In this document: positions 56,065 through 64,000 of the stretch, in pieces
Layout: every line of letters starts with the position of its first letter
Position numbering within the stretch: position 1 is the stretch's first letter
DNA from: Flavobacterium sp. SUN052
GTDB taxonomy: Bacteria; Bacteroidota; Bacteroidia; Flavobacteriales; Flavobacteriaceae
DNA length: 64,000 nt
Direction of reading: 5' to 3'
NCBI RefSeq assembly: GCF_028867935.1
Contig: NZ_JAPQNS010000007.1
Span: 124,001 to 188,000, forward strand
The notes under the pieces: model-generated
The model's database searches: none
The model's input: the letters and a program-made list of their open reading frames with translations, nothing else
What the model was told of the DNA's origin: nothing
Position numbers and translations under genes: made by a program

Positions 56065-56715
56065 ATGAATACCTTACTCCAATTATTTATGAAATCCCCC
56101 TTGCTTGTCCTGGCTTTTGCTTATTTCTTATTCAACATTGCCTATGCCCAGTCAGCTCCAGACTCGGTTGCGAATCGCAAAAATATAGTCAGTATTAGTC
56201 CGCTGGCGGCATTAGGTCACGTATCGCTTTTTTATGAGCGAGCATTCAGCAAACGAGGCTCTATCGTCGGTGGTATTGGTTTCGGCTCCGAAAAGTATCC
56301 CCGGCAAACAAACGGGACTGATTTAATGTCGGGGCGGTTCCAGTACAGGCGAATCACGCTGGAAGGCAGGCATTACTTCGGAAAGCAGAGCCGGGCACCG
56401 CTGGGTTTCTTCACGGGTGGATACGGTCGGTTTGCGCAACTCTCCATGGACGATTACACCTTTGATGACAAAGGGCAGTATGTGCGCAACCAAACGGGAG
56501 AGTTGGTCCGGGAAAAGCGGCAGATATACGTAGCTACAATTGGCGGCTTAATTGGGGCGCAGTTGGCCATCCGTCGGATAACCCTTGGCACGCTGGTTGG
56601 CCTTCATGTTCAAATACCGAGTAATAGCACCGCTTTTACGCCTTCTTTTGCCGAGGCACTGAGCACGAGCGGGCTTGCCGCACGGCTTGGCGTCACACTC
56701 GGATACCTGTTCTGA
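56065..56715 (+). CDS. Putative outer-membrane beta-barrel protein
   Basis: The 216-residue protein has a signal peptide (MKSPLLVLAFAYFLFNIAYAQ); the Met at 56089 is an alternative start. The rest alternates hydrophobic and polar residues in strand-like stretches (SISPLAALGHVSLFYERAF, FQYRRITLEGRHYFG) and ends LAARLGVTLGYLF, with a terminal aromatic as in barrel proteins. Function unknown. Confidence 0.65.
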   Translation: MNTLLQLFMKSPLLVLAFAYFLFNIAYAQSAPDSVANRKNIVSISPLAALGHVSLFYERAFSKRGSIVGGIGFGSEKYPRQTNGTDLMSGRFQYRRITLEGRHYFGKQSRAPLGFFTGGYGRFAQLSMDDYTFDDKGQYVRNQTGELVREKRQIYVATIGGLIGAQLAIRRITLGTLVGLHVQIPSNSTAFTPSFAEALSTSGLAARLGVTLGYLF

Positions 56716-56745
56716 TTCGCGCTTATAACTTTTTTTGCTTACCCC

Positions 56746-57885
56746 ATGACTTCCTCTTTAGCTTATCCACGGACCCATTGGTTCTTTAAATTCTGCGAGA
56801 GCACACTGGCCGCTATTGCCATTCTCAACGTGCTTGCGATGTCGCTCGAATTTCTGCCACAATCTTTTTGGGAATCATACGGCACCTATTTCGAGTATTT
56901 TTTATCTGGAATGATCGTCCTTGCCCTTACGTCCAGTGCAGCATACGTTTGGTTTTGGCATCGGCGCGAAGCAACCGGGCAGGTACACAGTGGGCTTCGG
57001 CACGCCTGGCTTCAGGGTATTATTCGTTACTGGCTGGCGTTCGAAATATCGACCTATGGCTTTGCTAAAATTCTCAGAACCCAGTTCGAAACTCCCAGTT
57101 ATCGCTTAGATATGCCCGTGGGCGATCTGAACGGTTTTGCGCTGACCTGGTATTATTATGGCTACTCGTACACCCTAGCGGTCATTATTGCACTGTTCCA
57201 AATTGGCGGGTCTATCCTGTTGCTGTATCGCCGGACAACTCTGCTTGGGGTCATGATTCTGTTGCCCGTCATGGTCAATATTGTCATGATCAATTTGTTT
57301 TTTTCTATTGCTCCCGGTGCCTTTTTCAATTCAGTTATTTTCACGCTCGGACTCACGTTTCTGCTACTTCTCGACGTTGATAAACTAAAACGGGCTTTTT
57401 GGGATCTGGTCGACCGGCTGCCCCCCGTTACGCTGGGTCAAAGCTGGGTAAAACATGGGTTACGCGTATTACCCATTGCGCTTGCCTTTGCCATGATCCA
57501 GTATTTTGTGGTGACCAACAAAAATGACAAGGTTCTGGCCGGAACCTGGAAAGTGGAACAACTAATCAGAAACGGTCAGGTGGTACCAGCCACAGCCTGG
57601 CTCACCGACACCACGGCCTGGAACCGGGTCTATTTTGCAGGTTGGCAGGGCTGCGCCTTTAGCCCCAACCCGTATCGCTATCGACCAGCCGAAAGTCTGC
57701 GAGGTGGCTACGAATTTGACAGTCTGAAAAACAAACTACGCATTGTTGTCGATAACCAAAAGGCAAAAAAGCCAACCAAGGATACGCTGTGGGCCACCCT
57801 CAGCGAACGCACCTCTAAATCGATGCGGCTCCGGGGTATTTTTAATCGCGATACCGTAGACATGCGACTGGCACGTTTGAAATAA
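56746..57885 (+). CDS. Multi-pass membrane protein (DoxX-like half)
   Basis: The 379-residue protein has about six to seven membrane segments. The middle half (IIRYWLAFEISTYGFAKILRTQF, then a long helix set) recalls DoxX-like inner-membrane proteins. After the last helix near residue 255 a soluble domain of about 120 residues follows (VLAGTWKVEQLIRNGQVVPAT), which is extracytoplasmic by alternation and looks like a lipocalin-type or small beta domain. The function is not known. Confidence 0.65.
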   Translation: MTSSLAYPRTHWFFKFCESTLAAIAILNVLAMSLEFLPQSFWESYGTYFEYFLSGMIVLALTSSAAYVWFWHRREATGQVHSGLRHAWLQGIIRYWLAFEISTYGFAKILRTQFETPSYRLDMPVGDLNGFALTWYYYGYSYTLAVIIALFQIGGSILLLYRRTTLLGVMILLPVMVNIVMINLFFSIAPGAFFNSVIFTLGLTFLLLLDVDKLKRAFWDLVDRLPPVTLGQSWVKHGLRVLPIALAFAMIQYFVVTNKNDKVLAGTWKVEQLIRNGQVVPATAWLTDTTAWNRVYFAGWQGCAFSPNPYRYRPAESLRGGYEFDSLKNKLRIVVDNQKAKKPTKDTLWATLSERTSKSMRLRGIFNRDTVDMRLARLK

Positions 57886-57927
57886 CCATATTTGCATATC
57901 AACAACACTTACAAACGGACCTTTGGC

Positions 57928-58473
57928 ATGTTTAAAACCGCGTATTACGTCCTGCTGCTTTCCATGATGATAGCCGGACCAGTGTATGGTCAGAGCCAAT
58001 TAGACGTTGGTGTCCGCCTTCAGAAAAGCATTAATCTCTACACTGAAAATGGGCTTACGATGCAATACACTAATCCGAAACTGGTGCATAGCCGGTTATA
58101 TATCGGAGCCAGTTACGTAAGCTCACGGTTTGGCACAGCGCTGTCATCCAATGCCATCAAGCAGGATAATGTGCTGGCAACAGTGTCGTATTACTTCCGG
58201 CCAACCTGGCTGATCCAGCCGGTTGTCAAAGCGAATGTTGGCTATTTCAGGGCCGATTATGGGAGTGCAATTTTTAACGATCTTCCCCAAACTTCACTGC
58301 TGGCCTCGCCCGAGCTGGGCCTCTGCTACTGCCCCAATTTCCCCATAAAGATCAACGGATCTGTCGGGTTCAACCTGATTACAAGTGACGGACTTACCGG
58401 ACCAGGCACCCTATATCCCGTTTTTGTACAGACGAGTATTACCTGGAACATTCTGAAAAAACCGAAGCCCTGA
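57928..58473 (+). CDS. Putative outer-membrane beta-barrel-like protein
   Basis: Start placed at ATG 57928 (MFKTAYYVLLLSMMIAGPVYGQ, 181 residues); the longer frame opens with a TTG. A signal peptide is clear. The mature part is strand-rich (RLYIGASYVSSRFGTAL, ATVSYYFRPTW) and ends VQTSITWNILKKPKP. It may be an outer-membrane or periplasmic beta protein; I do not recognise the family. Confidence 0.65.
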   Translation: MFKTAYYVLLLSMMIAGPVYGQSQLDVGVRLQKSINLYTENGLTMQYTNPKLVHSRLYIGASYVSSRFGTALSSNAIKQDNVLATVSYYFRPTWLIQPVVKANVGYFRADYGSAIFNDLPQTSLLASPELGLCYCPNFPIKINGSVGFNLITSDGLTGPGTLYPVFVQTSITWNILKKPKP

Positions 58474-58474
58474 T

Positions 58475-59407
58475 ATGAAACCATACATAACGCTCTTACT
58501 CATAATTGTCATCGGTTTGGGGTGCTCATCGGAGCCAGCCATCACGAAAGACATGCTGGATGGTGATGTCCTGTTCGACCCATCGCTTTACAGACCGGAA
58601 CTGTTTCTGGTATCGAAAGCATTGCCCAACCCAACGCCCGAACAGGCCCGAAAACCCGTTATCATTGCCTGCCACGGCTACTCAGCCTCTACCTTCGAGT
58701 GGGATGAGTTTAGCGATTTTCTAGGGTCCCGAACGGATGTGTATCTGTCGCAGGTGTTGCTGGGTGGGCATGGGCGAACCTACGGAGAATTCAAACAATC
58801 GACCTGGCACGACTGGCAGGATGCCATCAAAGCCGAATACGACGCGCTGGTAAAGGCGGGGTATCAGAATATAAACTTTGTCAGTTCATCAACGAGTGGA
58901 GCGTTGTTGCTGGAGTTGGTCGCTTCGGGTTATTTCACCAACCGAACGGCTCCCCGTAACCTGCTACTGGTTGATCCTATTGTGATTCCGTCTGACAAAT
59001 CGTTGTCCCTGATTAAGGCAGTAGGCCCCATGATTGGCTACATCGATACCAAACAGCCTGCCGGTGAGGATAAATACTATTACCATTTCCGGCCGCAGGA
59101 AACGCTGCAGCAATTGCAAAGCGTGTTAACTGTAGTCCGTAAAGACCTGGAGAAGGGAATAACGCTGCCCGCCAATAGTGCACTGAAAGTCTACAAATCG
59201 AAGAAAGACCCCGCTGCTGATCCGGTCAGTGCCGTGCTCATTTATAATGGAACAAAGCTCACCGATGGAAAGCCGGTTACTGTTGAGATGATCGATTCGG
59301 ACCTGCACGTGTTTACCCGGCTCAACCTGCGCGATGGTGTAACAACCAAAGACCGGCAGAACCAGACAACAACTTTCACCGACATCGTAGCGCGGGTGCT
59401 GCGCTGA
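58475..59407 (+). CDS. Alpha/beta-hydrolase lipoprotein
   Basis: The 310-residue protein has a lipoprotein signal (LLLIIVIGLGCSSEP, lipobox LGC at Cys17). The fold is shown by PVIIACHGYSASTFEWDEF (oxyanion-region HG), the segment FVSSSTSGALLLELVA, DPAADPVSAVL and the His in DSDLHVFTR. The nucleophile elbow reads S-S-S139-T-S-G rather than G-x-S-x-G, so Ser139 is a guess. It starts one base after the previous gene and is the last of the run; the CRISPR array begins 44 bases after its stop. Confidence 0.78.
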   Translation: MKPYITLLLIIVIGLGCSSEPAITKDMLDGDVLFDPSLYRPELFLVSKALPNPTPEQARKPVIIACHGYSASTFEWDEFSDFLGSRTDVYLSQVLLGGHGRTYGEFKQSTWHDWQDAIKAEYDALVKAGYQNINFVSSSTSGALLLELVASGYFTNRTAPRNLLLVDPIVIPSDKSLSLIKAVGPMIGYIDTKQPAGEDKYYYHFRPQETLQQLQSVLTVVRKDLEKGITLPANSALKVYKSKKDPAADPVSAVLIYNGTKLTDGKPVTVEMIDSDLHVFTRLNLRDGVTTKDRQNQTTTFTDIVARVLR

Positions 59408-59450
59408 GCGCTTGAGTTGGCAAATTAGTAGGGCAAACAGGAGCCGCTTA

Positions 59451-62400
59451 TAGTCAATACCCGACGGTGCGATTTAGACCTGACACTGGCCTCAATTTCA
59501 AGATAATGCACACAACATTTCAATACCCGAAGGTGCGATTCAGACGCGCGCGCAAGTTTCGGCGGTTTGAGGATGGTATGATTTCAATATCCGACGGTGC
59601 GATTCAGACTTGCGAATCCTCCCGGACAGTTCCACAACCTTACGATTTTAATACCCGAAGGTGCGATTCAGACGATGGGGCCGCACATGACCAAACACCA
59701 CTTAGCCGAATTTCAATACCCGAAGGTGCGATTCAATATTCCAGTCGGAAACTCCAATCACCTGAACCTCTAACGCTTTTCAATACCCGTAGATGCAATT
59801 CAGGCCCGAACCGGACAAGGGGCGACAGGCCAACTTTGCCTTTTAATTTCAATACCCGACGGGGCGATTCAGACGGGGCGTGACGATCCGCTCGATGGGC
59901 AAGGCACCGGATTTCAATACCCGAAGGTGCGGTTCAGACTTGTACCGGGTGTAGGGTTTTCGGGGCATTTTCATGAATTTCAATACCCGAAGGTGCGATT
60001 CAGACAAACCTGTCGTGTAATCTTGGTTTGATCCTCGATGATTTCAATACCCGGAGGTGCGATTCAGACTTCGCTGACCGATTGATCCTCCATCCAGATC
60101 TCGTATTTCAATAGCCGGAGGTGCGATTCAGACTCTACCGTAGGCGAGGCCGCCGTCGGCCATCATCCGAATTTCAATACCCGGAGGTGCGATTCAGACT
60201 GGGTGGTCACCTGCACGTTTGGCCTGACCAACACATTTCAATACCCGGAGGTGCGATTCAGACTGGCAAAAAGTGGATGCCCGCTATGTACGTTACCTAC
60301 TTATTTCAATACCCGAAGGTGCGATTCAGACGAGACGCCTTACACGAGGACTATTGCCGGCTGATCGAGATTTCAATATCCGAAGGTGCGATTCATACTC
60401 ATGAGTTCAAGCATAATCTTGTCCGAAAACCACATTTCAATACCCGACGGTGCGAGTTAGACTCAGGCAACGCCACATTCAGAGCATGGGACAACGCCAA
60501 TTTCAATACCCGAAGGTGTGATTCAGATTACTACGACACCACGATTGGAAAACCTGTCTGGTGGAAATTTCAATACCCGAAGATGCAATTCAGACGAAAT
60601 CGTCCGCCAAAAAGCAACTACTAATCGGCCCAATTTCAATGCCCGACGGTGCGAGTCAGACTAGGCAATACGTTCACAGGCCACTGTATCACTCACATTT
60701 CAATACCCGGAGGTGTAAGTCAGACTAGTACACAGGAGCCACAACCAATGCGCGGTTTCCATTTCAATACCAGAAGGTTCGATTCAGACATTGTCCGAGA
60801 GAATGGGGAGCAGGGTTTGACGTTTATATTTCAATATCCGAAGGTATGATTCAGACCTGGCCATATAACACTTGGGCTTCTTCGATAATGTAGATTTCAA
60901 TACCCGCAAGTGCAATTCAGACTTTGGAATACGCATACCATTCAGTGGCTCAGACCATCGAATTTCAATACCCGACGGTGCGAGTCAGACCAGCAGAAAG
61001 AAGACCTGTTTAACCCCCGCTTCGAATTTCAATACCGGAAGATGCGATTCAGACGCCCGGCGTGGGATAGTTGTTCAGGCGTCATTGCATATTTCAATAC
61101 CCGACGGTGCGAGTCAGACGCCCATTCGAGCTGGTTATTTACCCGTTGCAGCTTCACTTTCAATACCCGAAGATGCGAGTCAGACTTTCATCCGTTTTTT
61201 TGCCCATCTCGACCAATTGATCGACTTTCAATACCCGAAGGTGCGATTTAGACGCTAGCTATCGATCTTAACGCGGCCTGGAATCCGTTATTTCAATACC
61301 CGAAGGTGCAAGTAAGCCCAGGGCTGGATAAATAATTACACCTATCCCTATGTTTTTCAATACCCGACGGTGCGATTTAGTCCCGGTCATCTAAGTAGCC
61401 CTTGTGAGCATTACTACCATTTCCATACCTGACGGTGCGATTCAGGCTTTTTCCCGTTCGTACTGCACGACAAACTGTTTGATATTTCAATACCCGACGG
61501 TGCGAGTCAGATATGTGCAGGTGATGCCGCAGTCGCACGGCTGTTTTGTATTTCAATACCCGACGGTGCACTTCAGGCTTTCACATCTGGACCAATACGA
61601 AGATTCTACCAAAAATTCCAATACCCGAAGGTGCGATTCAAATTAGTCGGTGACACCAATCACCTGTACCTCTAACGCATTTCAATACCCGACGGTGCGA
61701 TTCAGGCCATAAACTCCCGCACGTTTTCAACGGTGAAGTAATCCTTTCAATACCCGACGGTGAGATTTATACAGAGTGGGGTCATCCCTCCGATATGTCC
61801 GTATTTGTCATTTCAATACCCGAAGGTGCGACTCAGACAGGCGGGTACCCTTTACTAGATGTACGATGTGGTGGTATTTCAATACCCGAAGGTGCGACTC
61901 AGACATTGGTTACGTAGAATGTTGACAAACCGCCAGTTATCACTCAATACCCGAAAGTGCAAGTCAGACGCTTTACGAACGTTGTAACCCAGCCCCAATC
62001 TACGTCATTTCAATACCTGACGGTACGATTGAGAGTTTCAGCGAATATGTGCTCCGCGATCTCCGCATAGTTATTTTTATACCCGAAGGTACGATTCAGA
62101 CCACCCACTTTCTCGCAACCAGCGAACCCGACAATCGTATTTCAATACCCGACGGTGCGAGTCAGACAAGGTTTAGGTTTTCAATCGGGAAATCGTCTTC
62201 TATATTTCAATACCCGGAGGTACGATTCGGACTCGGACTCGCAGACAATGTAAATCTGCTCAGCGTTATTTCAATACCAGAAGGTGCGAGTCATACTATG
62301 AAGGGGCGTATTTTCGCATTGACGAAAGCAACGAATTTCAATACCCGACGGTGCGATTCAGACAAGCGACAAGGGACGTCAGGCAAACTTCGCCTTCTAC

Positions 62401-64000
62401 TTTCAATACCCGAAGGTGCGAGTCAAACCATACGCACAGATGGCGGGGATGGCTACTGCAAACGATTTCAATACTCGACGGTGCGATTGTGCCACGCTCT
62501 TGGCCGTCAATTGCCCATTACCCTCTAATAATTCCAATACCCGACGGTGCGATTCAGACTCTCGACATTCGCCCGAAAGCTCCTTGCCCCCGCTGATTTC
62601 AATACCCGAAGGTGCGAGTCAGACCATCAAGAAAAGCCAACTAAAAGGCGTTCTTGCGTTATTTCAATACCTGAAGGTGCGATTCAGACACTCGTTAACT
62701 GAGCCAACAGCTGTGTTCATCGACACATTTCAATACCCAAAGGTGCGATTCAGAGGCTTAGTTCCCATTCCGTTTCCATATCCTTTATGCAATTTCAATA
62801 CCCGACGGTGCGAATCAGGCCTAAAACTTACGCGTTTCGATGTAGTGAGCCTCGCTATTTCAATACCCGACGGTGCGATTAAGACCTTATTGTCCCAATA
62901 AATAAAGTGCTTGTAGCCTTTGTTTCAATACCCGAAGGTGCGATTCAGACCTTAGACGAGTGGGGAAAGTCCCGCTTTCTTGGTTTATTTCAATACCAGA
63001 AGGTTCGATTTTGACGCTTTACGAACGTTGTAAACCACCCCCAATCTACGTCATTTCAATACCCGACGGTGCGATTCAGGCCCTACCTCAAGCCAAACCA
63101 TTTCTGGTGGTAGGCAATCTTTCATTACCCGACGTTGCGATTCAGACAGGCAGGCACCCTCTACTACATGTACGATGTGGTGGCATTTCAATACCCGAAG
63201 GTGCGATTTAGGCCCGGTCATCCAAGTAGCCCTTGTGGGCATTACTACCATTTCCATACCTGACGGTGCGATTCAGAATCCTGCGCACAGATGGCGGGGA
63301 TGGCCACTGCAAGCGATTTCAATACCCAAGGTGCGATTCAGACCGTTCGTTCGGCCCCTAGGTTACTTCAAAAAATACGAATTCCAATACCCGAAGATGC
63401 GATTCAGACTTGGCCGAGAAAATGGTAAGCCGGGTGTAACGTTCATATTTCAATACCCGACGGTACGAGTCAGACCACTCCCACCGGACCCGCTTTAGGA
63501 ACCGGAATTGGATTTCAATACCCGTAGGTACAATTTAGACTGGTAGCAAAAGGCGATGGCAACCAAGTGTCTCAAAAATTTCAATACCCGAAGGTGTGAT
63601 TCAGACCCCAAACTTCACGCTCGCCAAGAAACACTACAACCGTTTCAATACACGCAGGTGCGAGTCAGACAATCGCCATCGATACCAACATCGGGCGTGG
63701 TGTTGTAATTTCAATACCTAACGGTGCGAGTCAGACAGAAGATGGAACTGAGCGGTTTGCTGTCGGCTATTAATTTCAATACCCGAAGATGCGAGTCAGA
63801 CTTGATGTGTACATAGTGGTGTTTGCTCCTCCTTACCTATTTCAATACCCGAAGGTGCGATTCAGACATGCAGTGGAACCCCAACGAAGCGGGTAACTGG
63901 ACATTTCAATACCCGAAGGTGCGATTCAGACCGGTTTTGGCAAGATCAAGATGCCGAACGCCAAAGAATTTCAATACCCAAAGGTGCGATTCAGACGCAG
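59451..64000 (-). CRISPR. CRISPR array, at least 70 degenerate repeats, runs off the right edge
   Basis: I traced 70 repeats (59451-59479 to 63968-63996) of 29 bases (one is 28) and 69 spacers of about 35-40 bases, with a mean unit near 66. On the plus strand the repeat starts ATTTCAATAC and ends GATTCAGAC, with a centre that can pair ACC with GGT. Read on the minus strand it ends ATTGAAAT, the usual 5' tag of type I/III crRNAs, so transcription is probably leftward with the leader beyond 64000. The first repeat (59451) has a damaged handle, as expected at a leader-distal end. No cas gene lies in the window. Long open frames inside are an effect of the ~66-base period. Confidence 0.97.

Noticed and set aside
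59467..63498. Long plus-strand open frames through the array with peptide motifs such as FQYPKVRFR, ISIPEGAIQT and FNTRRCDSD
   Set aside because: These are the three frames of the CRISPR repeat. The ~66-base unit is a multiple of three and the repeat has no stop in most frames, so open frames appear by periodicity. No start signals or protein-like composition support a repeat protein.
59451..64000. Diversity-generating retroelement as the cause of repeat variation
   Set aside because: Changes are not restricted to template adenines, there is no reverse transcriptase or template repeat in the window, and the spacers are unrelated sequences rather than variants of one template.

Overview
The window looks like chromosomal DNA of a Cytophagales bacterium (Bacteroidota), most likely Spirosoma or a close relative. 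This is inferred from protein style: a MurF-alanine racemase fusion, topoisomerase IV ParE, hybrid two-component sensors ending in AraC domains, LytTR-only regulators and many secreted fibre-like S74 proteins. Start codons mostly lack a Shine-Dalgarno sequence. No rRNA, tRNA, transposase, integrase or cas gene was seen.

Layout. (1) 1-16012, all on the minus strand: a surface-polysaccharide locus. Reading in the direction of transcription it has a Wza-like SLBB exporter, a Wzz-like chain-length protein, the Wzm/Wzt ABC exporter, a sugar aminotransferase, a membrane glycosyltransferase, a WbqC protein, a NeuD-like acetyltransferase, a GT4 transferase, an acyltransferase-3 protein, a DXD glycosyltransferase, a GT9 transferase and a DUF5672 protein cut by the window edge. 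Together these would make, modify and export a glycan through an ABC-dependent route. (2) 16013-35340: core and metabolic genes (parE, pheA, MFS transporter, RecD-like helicase, CBS protein, sterol desaturase, AI-2E transporter, serine deaminase, Gfo/Idh/MocA oxidoreductase, AlkA-like glycosylase, corA, murF-alr, subtilase). Their intergenic gaps are filled with unusual self-complementary, word-like repeats. (3) 35346-42202: signalling genes, with a LytTR protein, a decayed histidine kinase, a 973-residue hybrid sensor, and a class C beta-lactamase-fold hydrolase with an extra N-terminal region. (4) 42392-59407: thirteen plus-strand genes with gaps of at most 91 bases, nearly all exported. They start with a LytTR regulator and include three paralogues combining a CUB-like domain, YadA-like head repeats and an S74 chaperone (one interrupted by an amber codon), a beta-helix protein, a glycine-rich protein, another fibre-like protein, a prolyl oligopeptidase, an M43 metalloprotease, outer-membrane barrel-like proteins and a lipoprotein hydrolase. 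(5) 59451 to the right edge: a CRISPR array of at least 70 repeats.

The most unusual part is the CRISPR array. Its repeats vary along the whole length; by eye only about five of 70 match the commonest form exactly. It also holds at least seven pairs of spacers that sample the same protospacer from diverged relatives, with differences mostly at synonymous or third codon positions. The second notable system is the 17-kb secreted-fibre run with its CUB plus head-repeat plus S74 proteins.

All calls rest on reading the sequence and on family knowledge; no database search or structure prediction was run.
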